DNA from: JACCXJ01 sp052387115 | Lineage (GTDB): Bacteria; Pseudomonadota; Gammaproteobacteria; JACCXJ01 | Direction of reading: 5' to 3' | Length of the DNA: 33,733 bases | Assembly: GCA_052387115.1 (NCBI GenBank) | Contig: JBQTJM010000177.1 | Location: 1 to 33,733, forward strand | Shown here: one piece after another, positions 16,070 through 23,180 of the stretch | Numbering within the stretch: position 1 is the first letter of the stretch | Layout of the letters: each line of letters opens with the position of its first letter | The notes under the pieces: generated by a model | What the model saw: only the letters and a program-made list of their open reading frames with translations | Databases searched by the model: none | Told to the model about the DNA's origin: nothing | Made by a program: the position numbers and the translations under genes

Positions 16070-16629
16070 TGAAACTGAACTATTGGCAAGCGTCATGGCC
16101 CTTACAGTCGTGTTGCCCCTGTGATCTTCACTTTATCGACTACCTCAACGAGGCGCGGGTGCGGGACAAGGTTATCTTCCACTTTGGGAGTGGGGAACAC
16201 CACATACTAGGGAAGACCAACCTCGAGGCAGCGGTTCCGAACGAAATCCTCGCCATCACCGCCTCGCGCCAAGAGCATCAAACGTACATCGACTTTATCA
16301 TAGACAATCCGCTCGCGGCCAAGACCTATAAAGTGCTGTTTGGCGACATCTACACCCTCACTCCTCGCCTCCTGCCCGAGCTCGACCTGGTCACGCTATT
16401 CCATCTCTGCGAGTTCTATGATGAGCGGACGGCCCTATACGCCGAGCTGGACGACTACTCGCTTGTGACGCTGTTCGTGTCAAAACTGAATCCCGGCGGG
16501 AAGATACTCTTCTACAAGGGTTCGAGCCACTTCTCTCGATGTCGAGAGGTTGTCGACACCATCGCGGCGGAGGGACGGCTCGTTCCAGTGGACCACTACA
16601 AGAGCCTGCTCGTGTACGGCCTCCCATAG
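16069..16629 (+). CDS. Hypothetical 186-aa protein with SAM-methyltransferase-like glycine motif
   Basis: The protein starts MKLNYWQASWPLQSCC at an ATG that shares its A with the TGA of the mini-frame upstream. Residues about 31-42 (VIFHFGSGEHHI) resemble motif I of class I methyltransferases, with a hydrophobic strand before a glycine-containing loop. LVTLFHLCEFYDE could be the motif-IV region and LNPGGKILFYKGSS the strand-5 region. It is shorter than typical methyltransferases and lacks a clear acidic residue after motif I, so the activity is uncertain. The matching position in the second module copy (21109-21131) keeps only its first seven codons, fused out of frame to its last bases. Next to a GINT1-like gene and sulfotransferases, a role in glycan modification is the best guess. 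Confidence 0.65.
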   Translation: MKLNYWQASWPLQSCCPCDLHFIDYLNEARVRDKVIFHFGSGEHHILGKTNLEAAVPNEILAITASRQEHQTYIDFIIDNPLAAKTYKVLFGDIYTLTPRLLPELDLVTLFHLCEFYDERTALYAELDDYSLVTLFVSKLNPGGKILFYKGSSHFSRCREVVDTIAAEGRLVPVDHYKSLLVYGLP

Positions 16630-16655
16630 CGTCAGTCCCAGTGGAGATTCCGTCC
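16620..16655. repeat. 36-base repeat holding the ghost 3' end of a minus-strand sulfotransferase
   Basis: Matches 21122-21157 with one mismatch. At 21134 this sequence codes, on the minus strand, for the last residues of the sulfotransferase (GRDLHWD, stop). Here the same strand reads GRNLHWD and stop, but nothing upstream continues the protein. It also contains the stop codon of the 186-aa gene. Confidence 0.85.
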
Positions 16656-16660
16656 ACAAA

Positions 16661-17356
16661 ATGAACTACCTACTCGGCACCGGCTACTATCCGGCCACTC
16701 GCTACGACGCGTCCCTTTTCGCACGGTTGTGGACCGAGAACGTCATGCGCAACGCACGGCCGAGGCCGTTCCGCATCGTGGTCATGTCTCAGCGCAACGC
16801 GGTCTTCCCACCGATCTCAGTGGAGCTATCCCAGCTCCTGCAGGTCGTGAACCTCCCGGGCGACTGCGGGCACGTCGGCGACCTGCTGGACGGCTCGAAG
16901 AAGCATGAGTTTTGCGGGTGGAGCGCGTCAATTTTAGCCATGGCGATGACCGCATACGCCGCCGAGCTCGATTTCGTCTACCAGGAGAGCGACTGCCTTG
17001 CGTTCGGGCCCTGCGTCGAGCGCATGTACGCGGAGATCGGCGGCGGAGGCATGATCTTCGGCAACTACGCCGGGATGCCGTGCGCCCAGTCGCTGTTTCT
17101 CGTGCAACACGCCTTCATCCCGCAATTCGTGCGGGAGTACCTCGCGCTCGGCGGGGACGGCATAGAGTACAACCTGCCGGAGCGGAAGTTCGCCAAGCTC
17201 GAGTATGCGAACCCCGCGGCCTACCGCCGGTTCAGTTTCGGCTACGATCGCGCGCGGCCCGCCGACGGCCTGGCAAAATGCAAGGATGAGGTCTGGTACG
17301 TCCAGCAGTTGACAAAGGACGAGCTCACCGAACTGCTGAAGGCAGGGAGGATCTGA
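16661..17356 (+). CDS. Hypothetical protein of the polysaccharide cluster (231 aa)
   Basis: Starts at ATG 16661 (MNYLLGTGYYPATRYDASLF), 31 bases after the 186-aa gene in the same direction. A GGAG lies about 15 bases upstream, too far to be a good ribosome site. Central segment AMAMTAYAAELDFVYQESDCLAFGP resembles the strand-loop region before the metal-binding acidic residues of GT-A glycosyltransferases, with ESD in place of DxD, but the rest matches no family I can name. No signal peptide or membrane segment. GC content is in line with the genome average. It begins just past the shared 36-base repeat, so it seems to have replaced the sulfotransferase found at the equivalent position of the other module copy. 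Confidence 0.7.
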   Translation: MNYLLGTGYYPATRYDASLFARLWTENVMRNARPRPFRIVVMSQRNAVFPPISVELSQLLQVVNLPGDCGHVGDLLDGSKKHEFCGWSASILAMAMTAYAAELDFVYQESDCLAFGPCVERMYAEIGGGGMIFGNYAGMPCAQSLFLVQHAFIPQFVREYLALGGDGIEYNLPERKFAKLEYANPAAYRRFSFGYDRARPADGLAKCKDEVWYVQQLTKDELTELLKAGRI

Positions 17357-17362
17357 GCGATA

Positions 17363-18454
17363 TCACCATCCTGACATTGGAGTAATTGAACCGGGTGCTG
17401 CAGTTTCTTTTTGAAAAGTCTGAATCAGCTTAGGGATGACTTGCTCTGTACCAAAATGCTCGATGCTGCTCTTGATGTCTTGGGCTTGCGGCAATGCATC
17501 GGGGGCATCTGCGATCCTCTGCAGGATGCTTGTCAGTTTGGCAACGTCCTTCACAGGGTAGAACCAGCCGTTTATGCCTTCCTTCACGATATCCGCAGGA
17601 CCCGTTCGGCATTCGGAGCTGACGCAGGCAATTCCATGCGACATGGCCTCTACAAGCACCATGCCGAAGCCTTCATATTCGGAAGTGAAAACCAAGACGG
17701 AAGCAGAGTGGATTTCAGCCCAAGGATTTTGCTGCCAGCCTATCCATTGGATGCGGGTGTGGATTCCCATTGTTTCCGCCAATGTCTGCAAACGCCCTTT
17801 GCCCACTCCGTCGCCCATGATTGTCGCTTGCCAGGCCCCTTTGACCTGGCTCAACGCCATGATGAAATCGTTCACTCGCTTTTGACCGTCGTATGTCAAC
17901 CTGCCTATATAAATGAAATGAGCAACGTCCGTCGGCCTTGGAATGGTTCGATCCGTTAATCTTACGGGATTGTGCACTAAATATATTTTCTCCGGCTTTG
18001 CCACGTTAAGGTCAATCAACTGCTGAACGTTTTCTGAATTGATAGCCAAGTGAAAATCGGCTTTTTCCAGTAAGCCATAGGTAACGTCGGTTATCGCAAA
18101 ATGCATCCAAGAGACCACGGGCGCTTTTAGCCTGAGCATGCGTTTCATCATAATTGCCGTCCATACCGCTCTGTCGTCCGCTCCCACTATCACATCGGGG
18201 CGAAACCGCCAAAGGATGCCTGGCAGAATGAACGCGTACTTTAAATATCGGGTTAGATTGCTTAGTTTGCTGTCTTGAACCTTCCCGACAATTCGGCTGC
18301 GTACCCCCCCAAGCCAGCTTTGGTCATGAGATCCGCCTAGCAGGAATAGTTCCGTGTCATGACCCAACCCGTTCAATTCGCCAATAATATGAGAAATGAC
18401 TGTTTCCATGCCTCCCTTGCCCGACACGCCGAAACATAGGATCGCGATTCTCAT
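17363..18454 (-). CDS. Glycosyltransferase family 4, AT-rich and probably acquired
   Basis: A 363-residue GT-B fold enzyme like those of capsule and exopolysaccharide clusters. The N-terminal acceptor domain starts MRIAILCFGVSGKGGMETVI with the loop SGKGGMETV. The donor domain has FIYIGRLTYDGQKRV, IMGDGVGKGRL and SEYEGFGMVLVEAMSHG (the EX7E motif), then GPADIVKEGINGWFYPV. The frame is open far upstream, but ATG 18454 has GAAGG six bases before it. Composition is strikingly AT-rich for this window (some 60-base rows are near 40 percent GC against roughly 65 for the housekeeping genes), a sign of transfer. It lies 23 bases after a sulfotransferase in the same direction, probably as one transcript, and its 3' end meets the preceding gene tail to tail. 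Confidence 0.9.
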   Translation of the reverse strand: MRIAILCFGVSGKGGMETVISHIIGELNGLGHDTELFLLGGSHDQSWLGGVRSRIVGKVQDSKLSNLTRYLKYAFILPGILWRFRPDVIVGADDRAVWTAIMMKRMLRLKAPVVSWMHFAITDVTYGLLEKADFHLAINSENVQQLIDLNVAKPEKIYLVHNPVRLTDRTIPRPTDVAHFIYIGRLTYDGQKRVNDFIMALSQVKGAWQATIMGDGVGKGRLQTLAETMGIHTRIQWIGWQQNPWAEIHSASVLVFTSEYEGFGMVLVEAMSHGIACVSSECRTGPADIVKEGINGWFYPVKDVAKLTSILQRIADAPDALPQAQDIKSSIEHFGTEQVIPKLIQTFQKETAAPGSITPMSGW

Positions 18455-18477
18455 GGTGTGCCTTCGTGACATTTCAA

Positions 18478-19263
18478 TTAGGGTTGAAGCGCTAGGCCCG
18501 GAACCGTCGTGCAGAGCGCGGACAGCCCCGCGACGCAGTCGTCGTAGGCGGCCCTGCCTCGCGAGAGGATGTCCTCCGGGACGCGGACCTCGGTGGGAGG
18601 CGGGGTCTTCTCGATCGTTCCGGCCTTGATGTGACCGGAGAAGTCGCCCAGACCGGCGACACCGGTGAACGAGTGCACGTCGTACGTGAGCGGAAGGGGC
18701 GCGCGGAGGTCGAGAAAGGCGCCGAGGGCGTCCAGGCACGGCCTCGGCCGGTCGATCAGCTCCTCGTAGAGGACCAGCATGCTGCGCCGCCGGTCGTCGA
18801 TGAAACGCGCGTCCCGGGCGAGGCGCTCCAGCCTGCCTTCATAATAGCTCAAAGTGTTTGGCCAATCGGATATTATCTTCAGGCTCGTGCGATGAGCGTA
18901 CATGCTGAGGAGGCTTCGTTCCGGATCACGAACGAGGAAGATGGAGGACACTCTCGGCAGGCGGAGCAGCTCCTCGCGTTCGAGTAGCTCGTTGTGGAGG
19001 ATCTTGTCGACCACGTAGGTCTCGGTGAGAAAGGGTTTCCTCAGGGTGGCGTGGACGAAAGGCGCCAACTTCCGGAACGTCGCCTCGCCGTCGTACCGGA
19101 GCCAGCTCTCCCCGACAGCGCAGATTTCCGGGTGGCTGTTCAGGAGGTGGACGAGCAGCGAGGAGCCGGAGCGAACGTGTCCGAGCAGGAACAGGTACCG
19201 GAGGGGGTGGGCACGGAGCATCTCCTGCGCCGAAAGGAAGCTCTGAAACATCCTTCTCAACAT
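18478..19263 (-). CDS. Sulfotransferase family protein (first of two)
   Basis: A 261-residue predicted PAPS-dependent sulfotransferase, moving sulfate from PAPS onto a hydroxyl or amine of a glycan or lipid. The 5'-phosphosulfate-binding loop is FLLGHVRSGSSLLVHLLNSH near residue 25, and the 3'-phosphate-binding segment is SIFLVRDPERSLLSMYAH. LVLYEELIDRPRPCLDAL is the usual helix before the last third. Start: ATG 19263 follows GGGAG at nine bases; ATG 19251 (MFQSFLSAQEML) is also possible. It would be co-transcribed with the downstream GT4. Its start is only 39 bases from the divergent fkbM start, in DNA that is repeated at 15756-15819. Confidence 0.88.
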   Translation of the reverse strand: MLRRMFQSFLSAQEMLRAHPLRYLFLLGHVRSGSSLLVHLLNSHPEICAVGESWLRYDGEATFRKLAPFVHATLRKPFLTETYVVDKILHNELLEREELLRLPRVSSIFLVRDPERSLLSMYAHRTSLKIISDWPNTLSYYEGRLERLARDARFIDDRRRSMLVLYEELIDRPRPCLDALGAFLDLRAPLPLTYDVHSFTGVAGLGDFSGHIKAGTIEKTPPPTEVRVPEDILSRGRAAYDDCVAGLSALCTTVPGLALQP

Positions 19264-19277
19264 GAATCTTGACTCCC

Positions 19278-19341
19278 GGCCAGAGTTGCGCAAGCGTGTC
19301 GAATGTCCTACCCTTTCAGACTAGGGGCGTCCAGTCGTGCC
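19278..19341 (+). repeat. fkbM start region, copy present in both modules
   Basis: Counterpart of 15756-15819. It spans the gap between the divergent sulfotransferase and fkbM genes plus the first 13 fkbM codons, and may include a promoter. Confidence 0.7.
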
Positions 19342-20163
19342 CCTGGCACAATCAAAACGAAGGCTGTTCCGTTGCTTCAAAGCGGCGCCGCTGCGCGAGC
19401 CCTGAGCATGACCCTGGTGCGATGCCACCGGGGCATCCGTCCGGTGCTACCCCGCGGCCACCGTCTCTACGACGTGCCCGGCGGAAGGATCTACTTGGAC
19501 CTCAGGGAGTCGCCAATGATGCTTGCCCGGGCTCTGGGCCTGTACGAACAGGCAAAGGTCCAAGCGCTACGAGAGTTCCTCGAACCAAGCGCCACCTTCA
19601 TCGATATCGGAGCGAACAAAGGTGATTTTACGGTGCTTGCCGCCTCGATCGTGGGGCCGTCCGGGCGGGTCATCGCGATTGAGCCCGCTCAGAACAAATT
19701 CCGCTGGCTTCGTCGGAGCGTCGAGGAAAACGCCATCGCTAACGCCGAGTGCCACCAGATCGCCCTCGGCTCGGATAACTACAAGGGCATCCTGCACCTT
19801 GCGGCCATGAGCGGGTTGCATAGCTTACTCTCCTTACCGGGTGGCGTCGAGGACGGAGTGGAAATCGTCGACGTACGCGCCCTTGACCACTTCATCGGGA
19901 ACGCCGGAGTCGACGCCATCAAGATCGACGTGGAAGGTTTCGAAACTGAAGTGTTGGCTGGTGCGGATCGCACGCTCGGCAAGGCCTCGCTGACGTCGAT
20001 CTTTCTGGACATTCATCCGGACTTGGGTGTCGACAGCGCCGCGGTGATGAGCACACTGGCCGAATATGGGTTTGGGCTGCACGAACCGACGCCGCCGTAT
20101 CGCTCCATCGTCCCTGCCGCTGGCGTGACGGAGGTCTTGGCCCTTCGTGGGGGTCGCTCCTAG
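19303..20163 (+). CDS. FkbM family methyltransferase
   Basis: A 286-residue SAM-dependent methyltransferase of the FkbM family, usually an O-methyltransferase of sugars or polyketides. Core motifs: motif I TFIDIGANKGDFTVLAA (about residue 101), motif II RVIAIEPAQNKFRWL, and the family signature IKIDVEGFETEVLAGA. The first 35 residues (SYPFRLGASSRAPGT and so on) look non-conserved, so translation might begin at ATG 19408 (MTLVRCHRGIRP), though neither ATG has a clear ribosome site. Its stop (TAG 20161-20163) shares a base with the GTG of the next gene. It is intact here but nearly absent from the other module copy. Methylation of a sugar in the cluster's glycan is the likely role. Confidence 0.88.
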   Translation: MSYPFRLGASSRAPGTIKTKAVPLLQSGAAARALSMTLVRCHRGIRPVLPRGHRLYDVPGGRIYLDLRESPMMLARALGLYEQAKVQALREFLEPSATFIDIGANKGDFTVLAASIVGPSGRVIAIEPAQNKFRWLRRSVEENAIANAECHQIALGSDNYKGILHLAAMSGLHSLLSLPGGVEDGVEIVDVRALDHFIGNAGVDAIKIDVEGFETEVLAGADRTLGKASLTSIFLDIHPDLGVDSAAVMSTLAEYGFGLHEPTPPYRSIVPAAGVTEVLALRGGRS

Positions 20164-21101
20164 TGGGGGATCGGCGATCCCCGAGTGCGCCGGCTCCGGT
20201 ACCGAGCCCATGCCCTCCTTTCGACCAGGCCGGTCCACGACCGACTTCCTCTGGCCCCGCATCACAACTCCAATGGGCGATCGGGATCTATAGCGGAACG
20301 TCTCCTTTACGGCTTTGTGCCCCTGCTACGATCCGCAACCCGGTCATTTCTCGGAACGACGTCTCCGATGCACGGGCCCAGTTCGTCGCGGATCCCTTCA
20401 TGGTCTCCCAGGACGGGCGTTGGTACATGTTCTTCGAGGTCATGAACCAGGACAGTGACCGTGGAGAGATCGGTCTAGCGTTGAGCGACGACGCCATTCA
20501 TTGGGAGTACAGTCGGGTCGTCCTGGTGGAGCCATTTCACCTGTCCTACCCTCATGTCTTCCAGTGGCACGACGACTACTACATGATCCCCGAGACGCTC
20601 GGAGCAGGGTCCGTCAATCTGTACCGCGCCACTCGATTCCCCACGGACTGGACCCGGATCGCGCCGATACTCCCGGTGACATACGCCGACCCGACCATCT
20701 TTCGCGCCGACGGCGTGTTTTGGATGTTCGGGTGCGTTCCGGTGCGAAACAGCGACACGCTCCGCCTCTACTATGCGGCGGATCTCATGACGTCGTGGCA
20801 AGAGCACCCGCGAAGCCCGATCGTCGAGGGGGACGCCCGCATTGCCCGACCCGCAGGAAGGGTGACTCTGTGGGATGACAGGATGATTCGCTTCGCTCAG
20901 GATTGTCACACCCAATATGGCGAGCGCGTTCGAGCCTTCGAGATCCTCGAGCTTACGCCCACCGCCTACCGCGAAAGAGAGGTGGAAGAGAGCCCGGTGC
21001 TGTGCGCTACGGGCGAGGGTTGGAATAGCCGGAGAATGCACCACGTGGATCCGCATCCGATGACTGACGGTCGGTGGATCGCGTGCGTGGATGGGTGCTG
21101 A
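20163..21101 (+). CDS. GH43/GINT1-like five-bladed propeller protein
   Basis: A 312-residue protein resembling the glucosamine-inositolphosphorylceramide-transferase N-terminal (GINT1-like) family, often labelled GH43-like. These are found in bacterial polysaccharide and formyltransferase clusters; biochemical roles are mostly unknown. Visible blades: WAIGIYSGTSPLRL, FVADPFMVSQDGRWYMFFEV, GEIGLALSDDAIHWEYSRVV, PFHLSYPHVFQWHDDYYMIP, YADPTIFRADGVFWMFG, RPAGRVTLWDDRMIRFAQDC, then HHVDPHPMTDGRWIACVDG at the end. The acidic residues in FVADPF and YADPTIF correspond to the propeller-core aspartates of GH43 enzymes. GTG 20163 overlaps the fkbM stop by one base; the first 30 residues are poorly conserved. 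A shortened in-frame copy exists at 15815-16069. Confidence 0.85.
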   Translation: MGDRRSPSAPAPVPSPCPPFDQAGPRPTSSGPASQLQWAIGIYSGTSPLRLCAPATIRNPVISRNDVSDARAQFVADPFMVSQDGRWYMFFEVMNQDSDRGEIGLALSDDAIHWEYSRVVLVEPFHLSYPHVFQWHDDYYMIPETLGAGSVNLYRATRFPTDWTRIAPILPVTYADPTIFRADGVFWMFGCVPVRNSDTLRLYYAADLMTSWQEHPRSPIVEGDARIARPAGRVTLWDDRMIRFAQDCHTQYGERVRAFEILELTPTAYREREVEESPVLCATGEGWNSRRMHHVDPHPMTDGRWIACVDGC

Positions 21102-21108
21102 TGAAACT

Positions 21109-21131
21109 GAGCTATTGGCAACCTCCCATAG
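21109..21131 (+). pseudogene. Residue of the 186-aa gene after deletion
   Basis: ATGAAACTGAGCTATTGGCA is the start of the gene found intact at 16069-16629 (MKLNYWQ there, MKLSYWQ here). After seven codons the sequence jumps straight to the last bases of the gene (CCTCCCATAG, 21122-21131), removing 530 bases and shifting frame. Confidence 0.8.
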
Positions 21132-21133
21132 CG

Positions 21134-21964
21134 TCAGTCCCAGTGGAGATCCCGTCCGAGACATTCTTGCAGTCGAACATTGTAGGGATGATAGAAGGCC
21201 GCCAGCGAGGCACGGAGGGACGAAGTGATGTCCGCCGGGGGCGCATGGTTGAACCGCCGAGCAAGGATATCCGCATAGTCGTGACCGGGCAAGCCGAGGT
21301 AGGCTTCTAGCTGGCGCATGATGCCCAGTGCCACCGGGCGCTGGCTGAGGTCCTCGGTGACGATCGTCCGGACCTGGTCCGCGCCATACTCGGCGAGCCA
21401 CCCCTGCAGTCGATCGATGTAGAGACCGGGATAGAGGTAGTGAGTCCGCTCTCCGCGCTCGTGCGCCCTCAACTCCGCCTCTATGTCCCGGTGAAAATCT
21501 CCGACGTCGAAGCCCAACTCGTTTCCCGCGGCTGCGAACCTCCGGTACATGCGATGATGCGAGTACGCCCGGTCCACCGGATTGCGCACCAGAACGATCA
21601 GCTTCGTTTCCGGGAGGTACCGATGGAGCAAGGACGGGGACACCTCGTGAAAGGTGCTGGCGGTGGCTTCTCCCGTGATGTACACGCCGTGCGGGGCGCG
21701 GTCGACGCAAACCGTCGTCAGCCGCGGACTGCCGGCCTGGTCGGACGCTTCCCATTGAAACCTCAGCGGCCCGCCATACTCGTCCGTGGGAAATAGGGCA
21801 AAGTACTCGTGGATATGGCCGGCGATATCGTCGGGGGGGTGAGTCCCGAAAAAGTTCGGTTCCTTCTCGGCACACGGTAGGACCGCTGGATGGTCCACCA
21901 AATACCGGTAGAGCGACGACGTGCCGCATTTGTTGGCCCCGATGATGAAGAACCTGGGACGCAT
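21134..21964 (-). CDS. Sulfotransferase domain protein, heparan-N-sulfotransferase-like (second of two)
   Basis: A 276-residue PAPS-dependent sulfotransferase of the Sulfotransfer_1 type, resembling heparan-sulfate sulfotransferase catalytic domains. The PAPS 5'-phosphosulfate loop is at the very N-terminus (FFIIGANKCGTSSLYRYLVD), with the catalytic-type lysine in NKCGTSS. The 3'-phosphate-binding motif is LIVLVRNPVDRAYSHHRMY near residue 125, and TEDLSQRP follows. The end GRDLHWD is the family's usual close. Start ATG 21964 is 10 bases after the GT9 stop, so both belong to one leftward transcript. It is unlike the first sulfotransferase in sequence, suggesting a different acceptor position. 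Its last codons lie inside a 36-base repeat also found at 16620-16655. Confidence 0.9.
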   Translation of the reverse strand: MRPRFFIIGANKCGTSSLYRYLVDHPAVLPCAEKEPNFFGTHPPDDIAGHIHEYFALFPTDEYGGPLRFQWEASDQAGSPRLTTVCVDRAPHGVYITGEATASTFHEVSPSLLHRYLPETKLIVLVRNPVDRAYSHHRMYRRFAAAGNELGFDVGDFHRDIEAELRAHERGERTHYLYPGLYIDRLQGWLAEYGADQVRTIVTEDLSQRPVALGIMRQLEAYLGLPGHDYADILARRFNHAPPADITSSLRASLAAFYHPYNVRLQECLGRDLHWD

Positions 21965-21974
21965 GTCCGTGGGG

Positions 21975-23099
21975 TCATTGCGACAGCAGTTCGGCCGCTG
22001 CGTGCAGCACGGCTTCGACCGTGATGCCGGTCATGCACGGCGGGTAGAGCGCTATGCCACACGGGGGGTCGAAGATACAATCACAAGGACTACAAGGAAG
22101 TGACACCCGTACGATTCGATACCTTTGGGGCGGGCACCATGGATGCCAGAGTCGATGGGGGGCCGGTCCGTACAGTCCTACGATGCGAGCGCCGACCAGC
22201 GCAGCCAGGTGGAGCGCGCCGCTATCGATGCCGATCACGAGCGACGATCGACGGTACAACGCGGCCAAGGCGCCCACCGAAAACCGCTCGGCCAGGCCGA
22301 AGCAGGACCCCTTGCCGGACTCGACGACCGCGCGCACCAGGGCGGACTCTCCCGGTGCTCCCGGCACCAGAGCAGTCACGCCCCAACGTCGTTGGATCTC
22401 GGTCCCGAGCTCTCCCCATTGCTTCGCGGCCCAGTTCTTGAGCGGCCAGCCCGAGCCAGGCTGGAAGACGATGGGGCTCGCACCCGCAGAGGGGGCTTCC
22501 GACAGCACGTGCTCCGCGAGGGCTTCTTCATCGGCCGTCGGTACGAATCGCACCTGTGCCAATGAGCGTAGGCTCTCGGTCATTGCCGCCTCACCGGCAG
22601 GGGATACGCCGAGACACCTGGCGGCCTCTTGCGCCAGTCGCAGCGTCTGCATCGCCGCATGAAGGTCCTCGCCGAGCGGGATCGCATGAGTCAAGAAGCA
22701 CTCGGTTCCCGGCATGGCGTAACCGACGCGCACCGGTATGCGGGCGGCGGCCGCAAGCCCCGCGGACCACGGGTCCTCCGGGCGGGACAGGATGACCAGA
22801 TCATAACGACCCCTCAGGACGCTCGCGGTGTCCGTGACCGCGAGAGCCCAGTCGGCTCCCGCCTCCCTGTGGGTCAGCGGCGGAAAGGGCAGGGCGAAGC
22901 GCTCATCGACGTCGGGGCAGCGGCTGGCGACATCCGCCGTCGCGCAGTCCAGGACCAAGCCGATGTAGGCGCCGGGAAACGCCGCACGCAGGGCCGCCAC
23001 GGCCGGCAACGTCAAGAGAACATCGCCCAGGTGATCAGGACGACAAATGAGAATTCGCTCTGCCACCCGTGCGGCCACACGATCTCGTATCCATCGCAC
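21975..23099 (-). CDS. Glycosyltransferase family 9 (heptosyltransferase-like)
   Basis: A 374-residue GT9 protein, related to the ADP-heptose:LPS heptosyltransferases (WaaC/WaaF type). Diagnostic parts: N-terminal ERILICRPDHLGDVLLTLPA, the mid-protein donor-site segment FQPGSGWPLKNWAAKQWGEL, and the C-terminal SSLVIGIDSGALHLAALVGA followed by GLYGPAPHRLWHPW. A cysteine-rich stretch near the end (LPCSPCDCIFDPPC) is common in this family. The frame begins at GTG 23099; an in-frame GTG seven codons later is possible. It is followed at 10 bases by the sulfotransferase. It may add heptose or another sugar to a core oligosaccharide or capsule; the donor cannot be told from sequence. Confidence 0.9.
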   Translation of the reverse strand: MRWIRDRVAARVAERILICRPDHLGDVLLTLPAVAALRAAFPGAYIGLVLDCATADVASRCPDVDERFALPFPPLTHREAGADWALAVTDTASVLRGRYDLVILSRPEDPWSAGLAAAARIPVRVGYAMPGTECFLTHAIPLGEDLHAAMQTLRLAQEAARCLGVSPAGEAAMTESLRSLAQVRFVPTADEEALAEHVLSEAPSAGASPIVFQPGSGWPLKNWAAKQWGELGTEIQRRWGVTALVPGAPGESALVRAVVESGKGSCFGLAERFSVGALAALYRRSSLVIGIDSGALHLAALVGARIVGLYGPAPHRLWHPWCPPQRYRIVRVSLPCSPCDCIFDPPCGIALYPPCMTGITVEAVLHAAAELLSQ

Positions 23100-23180
23100 T
23101 CTGTTGCTTTACCAACACGACGTCTTCACCGACCATCCACGGCTCGATCCGACCCGAAGGGATCCCCCCCAAGATGATCG

